In this document: positions 7,585-16,240 of the stretch, piece by piece
Numbering within the stretch: the stretch's first letter is position 1
Layout of the letters: every line of letters begins with the position of its first letter
Assembly (NCBI GenBank): GCA_002315745.1
Contig: DCID01000007.1
Coordinates: 20,211 to 84,210 of the forward strand
Direction: 5' to 3'
Origin: Bacteroidales bacterium UBA1735
Lineage (GTDB): Bacteria > Bacteroidota > Bacteroidia > Bacteroidales > Paludibacteraceae
Length of the DNA stretch: 64,000 nucleotides
The notes under the pieces: generated by a model
The model's input: the letters and a program-made list of their open reading frames with translations, nothing else
Database searches by the model: none
What the model was told of the DNA's origin: nothing
Program-made: the position numbers and the translations under genes

Positions 7585-10560
7585 ATGAAGATTAGAAAGA
7601 ATATACTGATCTTATTTCTCACATTTCTTGCGGGCGTGCAATGCGTGCGTGCGCAAGATGTAAATGTCCCCTATGTCATGGGCTTTGAGGAGAGCGACTC
7701 CTTGGAATTGAAGAACTGGGTACTGAACCCCGGAACGAATGCGTGGAAATGTCCCGACCAATGGTGTGTCGGTACTGCTACACACAATAGTGGTAAACAA
7801 GGATTGTATATCAGCGACGATGGTGGTTATACGGCTGAATTTGATTCGGCACAGAATGTGCAATATGCCTATCGCGATATACTGCTCCCTAAATCCTCCT
7901 ACGAATTATCCTTCGACTGGCGTTGCATGGGTAGTGAAAATGCCTGTATGTATGCAGGCTTAGCCCCAAGAAGCAATGTGGAGAATTATATGGTGGCTGA
8001 CTGGCAAACAGGACGCGTGCCCAATCAGATTGCCAATTGGTGCAATACTTTCGGTGTATTGAAAGGGACGAGCCTTTGGAAAAATGCCTCCATGAAGTTC
8101 ACCACTAATGGCACTACCGTATATCGTCTCTTCTTCGTATGGTCTAGCACCAACAAGGATAACAATCTTGCCATGCCGTTGGGTGGTTGTATTGATAATG
8201 TACAGATTACTTCGGCGCGATGCCCTAAGCCGAAGAATCTCACCGCCTACGCCACCTGCGATTCCCTATGGGTAAACTGGGAAGGCACGAGTGAGTTCTA
8301 CTGCCTCGAATACCGCAAACGTGGTAAAAACAAATGGACTGTGATAACAGGGATCACCAAAGAGAGCAAGATTCTCGAGGGGTTAGACGAAGGTCTATAC
8401 GACATGCGTGTCCGTGGTGTATGTGGCGGCACAGAGCAAAATGACACCAGCGCCTACACCTATTTGAACTCTTTTGCTATCTTCTGCCCTGAAAAGCACT
8501 GCATCAACTATGTTAACCTATACGATAGTACAAAGGTGTTATGTACGGCAGGTACGTACAAGAACCCCGATATGAATATAGGCGTCATCGATTATGGTTC
8601 CGACGATAAATATAGCCGTCACACTGTCAATTGGGAACCCGATATATACGACCCGCGTACGTGTAACCAACTGCCCACTATACCAGATGGAGAATTAGCT
8701 TCTGTACGTTTAGGTAACTGGAACAATGGTGCAGAAGGAGAATCGGTTTCCTTCTTCTACACCGCTGACCTAGAGAATGCCGCTATTCTACTTATGAAAT
8801 ATGCCGTCGTCTTAGAAGACCCTGGTCACGGAGCAAACGATAACCCCCGTTTCATGTTAGAGATACTCAACGAAGATGGAGAACTCATTAGCCCCACATG
8901 CGGCTATGCCGATTTCTATGCGGACGTAACGCGTCAAGATAAAGGATGGCACTCGTGTGGGAAAGCCCCTGGATCAAGTAGCCCTGTCTCGTGGAAAGAG
9001 TGGACTACGATTGGCTTGAACCTCGAAGAAGCGGGTGTGGAAGATGGTGAACTACTTACCATCCGGCTCACTACCAAAGACTGCGCATGGTCGGCTCACT
9101 TTGGATATGCCTATTTTACCCTCGGTTGCGCCAGCGCTAAGTTGATTGGTACTAGTTGTGGTAACGATGCTAAACTGTCTGTGGCAGCACCTAATGGTTT
9201 CAAATACGAGTGGTATAATAAATACGATAGTTTAGTCTCTACCGAACAAGAATTAGCAGTGGAGCCATCCGACACCACCACCTATCGTTGTCACCTTTCG
9301 TACAAGGAGAATGAAGAGTGTAGTTTTGATCTCTACTCGTCCGTTCGCCCTCGTTTTCCCATTGCCGAGTTTGATTATCGCTACGAGCCGTCTGAGTGTG
9401 AGAACAAAGTTCGTTTCATCAATCGCAGTCATATCATGACCGTCTTTGATGGCGATACCGTGCATCACTACGATGAACCTTGCGATAGTTACGAGTGGGA
9501 TTATGGTACCGGAGACATAGGTGCCGAAATCAATCCCGTCTATACCTTCCCTAAACAGGGCGGCATCTATCCTGTTGTGCTCACTTCCGCAATTTCCGAA
9601 GGACGCTGCAACGACGAAGACACAATTTGGATCACACTACCTTACCTAAACGATACACTCATTTCCCAAGACACAGCTATCTGCGAGGGTAGTTATATCG
9701 TTTTTGGTGAGAAAAAACCTCGATATATTGGTATAGAAGGCACTTTCTATGATACACTCAAGTCTGTTGCTGGTTGCGATAGTATCCGTCAAATCAATGT
9801 GGCTGTTTATCCGCAATCCAAGACAACCACGCCAGATACAACCATCTGTAAAGGACAAGTCCTGACCATTGGAGGTAAGACCTTCGCACACAGCGAATCA
9901 GCCCCATTCCCACGTTTCTATCTCAATCAATATGGTTGCGATAGCGTAGTCGTATGTAACGTAACCGTGCTCGATAGCATCCTGCCTGTCGTCATCATGA
10001 AAGATGTGGAACTTAGCAAGCAGAACTCGGGTGAGTTTACTATTTATGGTACAGGATTTGAACGTTACACCATAACGCATAATGGGGATATGAAGGAATA
10101 TCCTGCACCGCAAGCAGGCGACACAGTCCTCAAGGGTTACAATGGCGGTGTATTTGTTTTCGAGTTCTTTAATGAACTCAATTGCAGCGAGACCATGACA
10201 CAAAAGATGTCCTACCCTTGTCAGGATATGATCTTCCAACGCTGGGGAGATGTGCTCTCCGTCTATAATAGCGATCTGATTGGCGGGCAGCAGTTCAAAG
10301 CCTTCCAATGGCTCAAAGATAGTGTAGCTATTCCGAATGCGACACTATCGTACTATTACGAGGCTGGCGGGTTAGATACCACAGCCGAGTACCTCATTCA
10401 AGTCACCACAATGGAAGATTCTACTTTCATCTCGTGTCCCTATCATCCAGAGCCCTACGAGGCCCCCAAGAGTCAGGCGCAAAAACGCATTGAGAATAGT
10501 CGGCTCATCATCGAAGTGAATGGTGCACGCTATAACGCAGAAGGAATAAAGGAGGATTAA
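7585..10560 (+). CDS. Secreted modular surface protein A1 (adhesin/fn3/PKD architecture)
   Basis: A 991-residue exported protein; the start at 7585 gives a clean signal peptide (MKIRKNILILFLTFLAGVQC, cleavage near VRAQ). Order of modules: a jelly-roll, cleaved-adhesin or MAM-like domain (about 25-210); an fn3-like domain starting CPKPKNLTAYATCDSLWVNW (210-300); a second jelly-roll with DKYSRHTVNW and GYAYFTLGC (305-520); an Ig-like segment (525-600); a PKD-like domain with YEWDYGTGD (630-690); two repeats ending GCDS (near 730 and 782); a final beta domain; and the tail RLIIEVNGARYNAEG. It lacks a canonical Por_Secre_tail. It is collinear with the protein at 12179-15271. Likely a T9SS-exported or otherwise surface-displayed protein; the ligand is unknown. 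Confidence 0.85.
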   Translation: MKIRKNILILFLTFLAGVQCVRAQDVNVPYVMGFEESDSLELKNWVLNPGTNAWKCPDQWCVGTATHNSGKQGLYISDDGGYTAEFDSAQNVQYAYRDILLPKSSYELSFDWRCMGSENACMYAGLAPRSNVENYMVADWQTGRVPNQIANWCNTFGVLKGTSLWKNASMKFTTNGTTVYRLFFVWSSTNKDNNLAMPLGGCIDNVQITSARCPKPKNLTAYATCDSLWVNWEGTSEFYCLEYRKRGKNKWTVITGITKESKILEGLDEGLYDMRVRGVCGGTEQNDTSAYTYLNSFAIFCPEKHCINYVNLYDSTKVLCTAGTYKNPDMNIGVIDYGSDDKYSRHTVNWEPDIYDPRTCNQLPTIPDGELASVRLGNWNNGAEGESVSFFYTADLENAAILLMKYAVVLEDPGHGANDNPRFMLEILNEDGELISPTCGYADFYADVTRQDKGWHSCGKAPGSSSPVSWKEWTTIGLNLEEAGVEDGELLTIRLTTKDCAWSAHFGYAYFTLGCASAKLIGTSCGNDAKLSVAAPNGFKYEWYNKYDSLVSTEQELAVEPSDTTTYRCHLSYKENEECSFDLYSSVRPRFPIAEFDYRYEPSECENKVRFINRSHIMTVFDGDTVHHYDEPCDSYEWDYGTGDIGAEINPVYTFPKQGGIYPVVLTSAISEGRCNDEDTIWITLPYLNDTLISQDTAICEGSYIVFGEKKPRYIGIEGTFYDTLKSVAGCDSIRQINVAVYPQSKTTTPDTTICKGQVLTIGGKTFAHSESAPFPRFYLNQYGCDSVVVCNVTVLDSILPVVIMKDVELSKQNSGEFTIYGTGFERYTITHNGDMKEYPAPQAGDTVLKGYNGGVFVFEFFNELNCSETMTQKMSYPCQDMIFQRWGDVLSVYNSDLIGGQQFKAFQWLKDSVAIPNATLSYYYEAGGLDTTAEYLIQVTTMEDSTFISCPYHPEPYEAPKSQAQKRIENSRLIIEVNGARYNAEGIKED
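10550..10555 (+). promoter_or_regulatory. Strong Shine-Dalgarno AGGAGG before the 10563 gene
   Basis: AGGAGG ends 7 nt before the ATG at 10563, inside the last codons of the upstream gene. Such sites are rare in this window, as expected for Bacteroidota, so this gene may be translated at a high level. Confidence 0.55.
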
Positions 10561-10562
10561 GC

Positions 10563-12179
10563 ATGAAAAAAACAATTATCATATGTACTTTAGCCCTTCT
10601 TGCTCTCAACTCACAGATATGGGCTGCACCCGCTAAAAAGAATAACAATAGCATGACCGCGGACGAGATACGTCGTTATAACATCCGTCGTTTTGATATC
10701 CACAATATCTATGTGTGGGGAGGGGTTGGTTACTCATCCCTACTCCATCCTAGTGTTTCCGCCACCGATGGACTCAACTATACGGGTACTTTCTCTGTCC
10801 AAGCCAAAGGAAACGTAGGAGGATTGATTGGTTTAGGTTACGAATATAACTATAAACATTTTCTCTTGTCCGCCGGTCTCGAACTGCGAATTCTCAGCGG
10901 TTCCGATCAACTGAATTGGTCTAACCCCTATTCGGTGAGCGGATTGGAATATGATCAAACCAAGTATTACTACCTCACCAACTCACGCGAGAACCCGCTG
11001 CTATGCGAACTAACCTTACCTATCCTCTTCGGTGGACAGTGGGACAAGTTCTATTTCAAGGCAGGTGCTAAGATTGGTTACTCGGTCGTAGGTAACTACC
11101 AACAATCGATGGACATCCACGCCACTATCTCCGACCCCATGGCGTACGAAGAGTGGCAGATCCCTATGCCTCACTATAATGCAGGGCAATACACGCAGTC
11201 GCAAAGTGGAACGAATAAGTTCGGATTGGATATAGCCCTCAGTGCCGAAGTGGGTATCAACTTGGATCGTTTACTCTCTGCCAATTGGCAGCAGAACAAC
11301 GAAGCCCGTCAACGTCCTAACCGTATGCGTTTAGCGATCTTCGCGGACTATGGGCTCAACAACATGTCTATTCAAGGCAACACAACCATGGTAACCGTGG
11401 ACGAGAACCAACTGACCTCGCAGTCATGGATGAGCAGCGAATGGGGCACATCCAAACTCAATAGCCTCCTAGTAGGTGTTAAGTTCACGTACTTACTGCA
11501 AATGAATAAGGTGAAGGACGAGATGAAGCAGAACGGCTACCTCGCTATCTTCACGTACGATGATCTCAGTATGGCTGCCGTGGGCGGTGCTTCGATCAAA
11601 GTGACCAACATGACCACTAAGAAAACATCCAAGCGCACCACCAACTCGCGTGGTTATGCTATCAAACGTGAACCAGAAAGTGATTATACCATCTCTGCGC
11701 AATGTAATGGCTTCGAACCCGCAGCAGAACGCGCTTTCTACCACACACGTGACAACGATACCGTGCGTATCGGACTGCATAAGATCGTACCTCCTCCTGC
11801 TCCCGTACCAGTCGTAGAGGAGATCATCGTGCCGGAGAAAGAGCAACCCATCATCTTGGAGAACCTCTTCTTCGCCACCAACGAGACCACTATCCTACCA
11901 CAGTCCGAAGCTAGTCTCAACCAGTTATACCAGATGCTCGCCACGCACCCCGAGGTACGTATCCGTATTACCGGTCACACGGATGATATAGGTAGTGAGG
12001 AAGATAACCAGAAACTGTCCGAAGGTCGTGCTAACAGCGTACGTCAAGCTATGATTGACCGCGGTATAGATGGTAATCGTATCGAAGCCGAAGGAAAAGG
12101 CGAATCGATGCCGATTGACACCAATGACACCGAGGAAGGTCGTCAACATAACCGCCGCGTAGAATTTATGGTATTGTAA
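10563..12179 (+). CDS. Outer-membrane beta-barrel protein with C-terminal OmpA domain (B1)
   Basis: A 538-residue protein. A signal peptide (MKKTIIICTLALLALNSQIWA) is followed by a PorT-like or OMP_b-brl-type barrel (about 40-310; strands such as GNVGGLIGLGYEYNYKHFLL), then a carboxypeptidase-regulatory-like beta-sandwich (313-405; GGASIKVTNMTTKKTSKRT, TNSRGYAIKRE), a proline-rich linker (PPPAPVPVVEE) and an OmpA peptidoglycan-binding domain (427-538; ITGHTDDIGSEEDNQKLSEG, NRRVEF). The barrel should sit in the outer membrane with the OmpA domain in the periplasm. Two bases separate it from A1, and its TAA overlaps the next ATG. The barrel is paralogous to 15249-16178. I infer a docking or anchoring partner for the neighbouring secreted proteins. 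Confidence 0.85.
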   Translation: MKKTIIICTLALLALNSQIWAAPAKKNNNSMTADEIRRYNIRRFDIHNIYVWGGVGYSSLLHPSVSATDGLNYTGTFSVQAKGNVGGLIGLGYEYNYKHFLLSAGLELRILSGSDQLNWSNPYSVSGLEYDQTKYYYLTNSRENPLLCELTLPILFGGQWDKFYFKAGAKIGYSVVGNYQQSMDIHATISDPMAYEEWQIPMPHYNAGQYTQSQSGTNKFGLDIALSAEVGINLDRLLSANWQQNNEARQRPNRMRLAIFADYGLNNMSIQGNTTMVTVDENQLTSQSWMSSEWGTSKLNSLLVGVKFTYLLQMNKVKDEMKQNGYLAIFTYDDLSMAAVGGASIKVTNMTTKKTSKRTTNSRGYAIKREPESDYTISAQCNGFEPAAERAFYHTRDNDTVRIGLHKIVPPPAPVPVVEEIIVPEKEQPIILENLFFATNETTILPQSEASLNQLYQMLATHPEVRIRITGHTDDIGSEEDNQKLSEGRANSVRQAMIDRGIDGNRIEAEGKGESMPIDTNDTEEGRQHNRRVEFMVL

Positions 12180-15100
12180 TGAAGAGATTACTCTACATAT
12201 TATTGGCACTCATCCCTGTGTTGCCCGTAGCAGCACAGTCGAATATGATATACTCCTGCGACTTCGAGGACGAAACAGAACGGGCGCAGTGGATACTCAA
12301 TGCGGCGGCTAACCCGCAGCAGAAAGCTAACCTCACCAATTTCTGGAACATCGGCGAGGCAGGACACTTTGCCCCAAATGGTGAGAATGGCCTATTTATT
12401 GGCACCAGCGAAAGTGCCACAGAGAGTGCATGTAGCGGTGCTAAAACGATTGAGAACGTCGCTTACCGTGTCCTCCCTAAGATGGAAGCGGGTAACTACA
12501 CCATCACCTTCAACTGGATAGCTAACGGCAAAGGTGGACAAGAGGGGTTATATGCCTTACTCGTGCCCGTTAGTACAAACACCTACTCCGGTGCTACTGC
12601 CTTAACGATGGCATGGTTCAAACCTTGCGTCATTCCTATGACAGTGGATACGGTGATGCAAGGTACTTCGACTTGGTCGGTTGCTACGGCTCATTTCTCG
12701 CTCTCGCAGACCGCACAACTCAAACTCGTCTTTATGTTCTTCGCTACCCGAGGCGCTGCCGTCGATCCGGCACCGGCTGTGGATAATATTGAGATATTCA
12801 CCAACGTAGGGTGCAATGCCCCCACCAATGTCTCACACACCATCACGGGCATGGATGTGAACCTCCAGTGGGATGGCAATGCCGATAGTTATGATATCCG
12901 CACCTATAGTTATGAGACAGGCGCATGGCAAGAACAGAACGTGAAAAGTGCCATAGCTCCTAAGCAAACAGCCCTTATCTCCAATGTCGAAGAGGGTATA
13001 GGTGTTTTCTTCCTCCGTTCCCATTGTGGTGACACCCACTCCGAATGGGTCAAGTACGAGAAGTTCATCTTCCATAAAGGTGTACGTTGTATCGACTATA
13101 TGGATCTGACCAAGAACAACTGCGCCTATGGTTTAACCGCCAACCCTGCTGCTACCAAAGGTGTCATTGACTTTGGGTATGCCGACAAATATAGCCGTCA
13201 TACACTACACTATGTACCCAACGAGATCGACCCGCGTACCGTAGGAGAAGATGGTTCTTGTCTGAAGACCAAACCCGATGATGCCCTAGCATCCGTACGT
13301 TTGGGTAACTGGAATATAGGTGGTGAAGCCGAACAGATCACCTACCAATACAAAGTGGCAGATGACGATAACGCCATCCTTCAACTTCGCTATGCCGTGG
13401 TCATGGAAGATCCTAATCACGACGAAGCAGCGCAACCTCGTTTCACCCTCCAAATGACTCATAAGGGTAGTGCTCATATCGGTTGCGGCGAGGCGAACTT
13501 TGTCTCTGGCGGAACTCTCTCCCCCGCCGAAGGATGGCATACCATAGGCGAAGGGACTGCGAAGGTTATGTGGAAAGAGTGGACAACTGTCTCTATCAAC
13601 CTACAAGACTACATTGGCGAGACTATCACCATCAAACTCACCACCTACGATTGCACCCAACAAGGTCACTATGGTTATGCCTACTTCACCCTCGGTTGCT
13701 CGGGTGGCGAGATGTCTGGACTGAATTGTGGTGAGGATAATCCTACTACGAAGTTCACGGCTCCAGAAGGTTTCAAGTACCGCTGGTATTTAAACGATCC
13801 CACACAGGTACTCAGTACCGCCGATACGTTCATCATCGACCCTATGGATACCCTCACCTACCATGTCGATGTGATTAATAAAACGAATGAGGATTGCTTC
13901 TATACCTTGTCCGCATGCGGTTGGCCACGTATCCCCGTGCCCGTAGCAGACTATAGTGCTGTGGCAGAACGCTGCAAGAACGTGGTAATGTTTAACAACA
14001 AGTCCTACATCAAACTCAAGAATCAAATAACAGGCAAATACGAGCGTTCCAACGAAAAGATCACCAGTCTCTATTGGGACTTTGGCGATGGTACCGAAGT
14101 GGTACAATGTTTGGATTCGATGGTGAAGCACCTCTATCCCGATACAGGTGGCGTCTATACCATGCGTCTGAGTGCAGGTATTAGCAACGATGCATGCGTC
14201 GAAACCTTAGAGTTGCCTATCCGCCTACCTAACTTGCAGATTCCGCCTACTGACGAATCCGAACATGTTTGCCGCAAAGACTACCCATTTGGTTATCCTT
14301 ATTACACCGATTACGGAGAAAAGATAGCGGTGTTCTTCCACGATATTGACACCATCCTCACCCTCGTATCTAAGGTATCTGGCTGCGATAGTCTCATCAA
14401 CTACTCGCTCCGTTGGTCAGACACTATTCCTTTCCCCGCAGACATGACTATCTGCGAAGGGGACACTATCCTCTTCAAGGACACTCTCCTCACCACCGAT
14501 GGCGTCTATTGTCGTCCCTTCACTGATCAGTACGGCTGCGACAGCATCGTCGAACTCACACTCCGCACGACCCCGCTACTAGCTATCCGCTACCGCGATA
14601 GTTTCTATGTGTGTGAGGATGATCGCGTCCTGGAGATAGAGTACGAGACCATTAGTGGCGAATTCAATGAGATGCTCATCCGTTTCGATGCCAAAGCCCA
14701 AAGCAAAGGTATGGATTCCCTCTATATATTCCACTCAGATGATGAAGTGCAGATACATATCCCCGATAGTATAGCCCCTACCCTGCTCTCCGCACACGTG
14801 GAGTTCACTCCGAACAACTGCTCCGTCTCGGACAAGGACATACTCGTAGAACTGCGCTATGCTAACTCAATATTCAAGGTCAAGAAAGGGATGCTCGGCG
14901 TGATGAACGAGCGCTTCAATGGTGGACAATATATTTGGGATAGTTTTCAATGGTACAAGAACGATACGAAAATCAACGGCGCTACTTACTCCGTCTTTTC
15001 CGTCACAGATGAGGATATCGATAGTCGTTTCTCCGTCGAACTGGTACGTCACAACGATGCAGATAGCGCACACGTGCGTGCGTGCGAAATTATATATAAG

Positions 15101-15271
15101 GCTATTCCTACTTACCCCGCCACACACACCACAGCAGCTCCCTATGAAGTGTATAACACTACGGGGCACAAAATGGGCGAATGGAACACCATCCACGAAA
15201 TAAGCGGACTCGTTCCGGGCATATATATCATTAAAGATCAACAAGGCAATGCGTACAAACTCTTCTATTAA
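12179..15271 (+). CDS. Secreted modular surface protein A2 (paralogue of A1)
   Basis: A 1030-residue exported protein with signal peptide MKRLLYILLALIPVLPVAAQ. Its modules match A1 in order and nearly in position: jelly-roll (20-205), fn3-like (CNAPTNVSHTITGMDVNLQW, from 211), second jelly-roll (from 304; DKYSRHTLHY, GYAYFTLGC), Ig-like segment, PKD-like domain (LYWDFGDGT near 630) and two GCDS repeats (near 735 and 785). Unlike A1, its last 45 residues look like a short T9SS-type sorting tail (YNTTGHKMGEW, then GLVPGIYIIKDQQGNAYKL). It starts within the upstream stop codon (TAATG) and overlaps the downstream gene by 23 bases, so it is part of the same operon. Function unknown; probably surface-exposed. 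Confidence 0.85.
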   Translation: MKRLLYILLALIPVLPVAAQSNMIYSCDFEDETERAQWILNAAANPQQKANLTNFWNIGEAGHFAPNGENGLFIGTSESATESACSGAKTIENVAYRVLPKMEAGNYTITFNWIANGKGGQEGLYALLVPVSTNTYSGATALTMAWFKPCVIPMTVDTVMQGTSTWSVATAHFSLSQTAQLKLVFMFFATRGAAVDPAPAVDNIEIFTNVGCNAPTNVSHTITGMDVNLQWDGNADSYDIRTYSYETGAWQEQNVKSAIAPKQTALISNVEEGIGVFFLRSHCGDTHSEWVKYEKFIFHKGVRCIDYMDLTKNNCAYGLTANPAATKGVIDFGYADKYSRHTLHYVPNEIDPRTVGEDGSCLKTKPDDALASVRLGNWNIGGEAEQITYQYKVADDDNAILQLRYAVVMEDPNHDEAAQPRFTLQMTHKGSAHIGCGEANFVSGGTLSPAEGWHTIGEGTAKVMWKEWTTVSINLQDYIGETITIKLTTYDCTQQGHYGYAYFTLGCSGGEMSGLNCGEDNPTTKFTAPEGFKYRWYLNDPTQVLSTADTFIIDPMDTLTYHVDVINKTNEDCFYTLSACGWPRIPVPVADYSAVAERCKNVVMFNNKSYIKLKNQITGKYERSNEKITSLYWDFGDGTEVVQCLDSMVKHLYPDTGGVYTMRLSAGISNDACVETLELPIRLPNLQIPPTDESEHVCRKDYPFGYPYYTDYGEKIAVFFHDIDTILTLVSKVSGCDSLINYSLRWSDTIPFPADMTICEGDTILFKDTLLTTDGVYCRPFTDQYGCDSIVELTLRTTPLLAIRYRDSFYVCEDDRVLEIEYETISGEFNEMLIRFDAKAQSKGMDSLYIFHSDDEVQIHIPDSIAPTLLSAHVEFTPNNCSVSDKDILVELRYANSIFKVKKGMLGVMNERFNGGQYIWDSFQWYKNDTKINGATYSVFSVTDEDIDSRFSVELVRHNDADSAHVRACEIIYKAIPTYPATHTTAAPYEVYNTTGHKMGEWNTIHEISGLVPGIYIIKDQQGNAYKLFY

Positions 15272-16178
15272 ATATATCCTACTGCTCGTAGGTTTGTGCG
15301 CATGGACAACCTTGATTGCCGAACCTAAGATGAATAAAGTGCAGAGTTACATGTGGGTAGCGCTCGCCGGTGGTGAAGCCAATAACCTCCACTATGGCAC
15401 GTCTATTCAGGCTAAGGCTGGTGTTGGTGCTAACCTCGGCTTGGGTTACGAACTCCAATATGGTGCTTTCCTCTTCGGTGTGGGTTTTGAAGGTAGTTAC
15501 CAACTCAATCGCGATGCTATGGCTACATACTTGGAGCAGTATTCGCGTACCGATTTTGAAAACGAACCTGTCCTCTATGGTTACTACCACGAGAACTACC
15601 TCCAAACGGACAATGCTTTCCGTGTGAATGTGCCTATCTATGTGGGAGGACGCTTTGGAGACTATTTCTATGCCACCATCGGTGCTAGCATCAACCTACC
15701 CGTTGCCAACTCCTATCAAGTGCAGACCAATATGCTGACCCAAGGCATCTACGAATGGAGTATTGAACCCGTCCGTACGCAAGGTATCAACGATTTTACA
15801 ACTTATGGCTACTACGCCATGAGCCCTTATACCTATAAAGCGTCCTACAAGGACAAGATGTCCGTACATGCACGTCTGGAACTAGGTTCATTCATTCCCT
15901 TGGAGAAAACGAAGACCCAATTGCGTGTCGGTGTCTATGCCTCTTATGGTATCCGTATGGGCTCGGCTAGCACGAATAACTTGCTTAATCTCAGTCAAGT
16001 CAACTTAGACCCCAAAACGCAGAATGAACAAGATCTCAAGGACCATATCCAATGGCGGCCACTCAATCAGTCCAACCTGTATAGCCAATTGCCGCACAAC
16101 TTGGAGGTGGGAATCAAAATAACAGTGCTCATCAATGTGGATAACACCCATACACCATGTCACTGTTACAACTATTAA
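15249..16178 (+). CDS. Outer-membrane beta-barrel protein (B2)
   Basis: A 309-residue protein with signal peptide MRTNSSIKYILLLVGLCAWTTLIA and a barrel aligning by eye with the N-terminal half of the 10563 protein: QAKAGVGANLGLGYELQYGAFLFGVG corresponds to QAKGNVGGLIGLGYEYNYKHFLL, and FRVNVPIYVGGRFGDYFYATIGA to LLCELTLPILFGGQWDKFYFKAGA. It lacks the carboxypeptidase-regulatory and OmpA domains of that paralogue. The unusual C terminus (NTHTPCHCYNY) after the last strand may be a short extension. It overlaps the A2 gene by 23 bases. Likely an outer-membrane partner of A2 or of the giant protein. Confidence 0.78.
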   Translation: MRTNSSIKYILLLVGLCAWTTLIAEPKMNKVQSYMWVALAGGEANNLHYGTSIQAKAGVGANLGLGYELQYGAFLFGVGFEGSYQLNRDAMATYLEQYSRTDFENEPVLYGYYHENYLQTDNAFRVNVPIYVGGRFGDYFYATIGASINLPVANSYQVQTNMLTQGIYEWSIEPVRTQGINDFTTYGYYAMSPYTYKASYKDKMSVHARLELGSFIPLEKTKTQLRVGVYASYGIRMGSASTNNLLNLSQVNLDPKTQNEQDLKDHIQWRPLNQSNLYSQLPHNLEVGIKITVLINVDNTHTPCHCYNY

Positions 16179-16186
16179 CACGAAAG

Positions 16187-16206
16187 ATATTGTATATAGA
16201 CAATAT
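16187..16206. repeat. Inverted repeat between B2 and the giant gene
   Basis: ATATTGT, six-base spacer, ACAATAT: a perfect 7-bp stem in the only sizeable gap (62 bp) inside the surface locus. It could mark RNA processing or binding by a regulator. It is A/T-rich and lacks a good T-run, so it is not a convincing terminator. Confidence 0.45.
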
Positions 16207-16240
16207 TAACTTTATTATTAACAAATTAAACAACACAAGT

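Noticed and set aside
16157..16240. Upstream ATG for the giant protein
   Set aside because: It lies within the preceding gene and puts 28 non-signal residues before a clean signal peptide at 16241.
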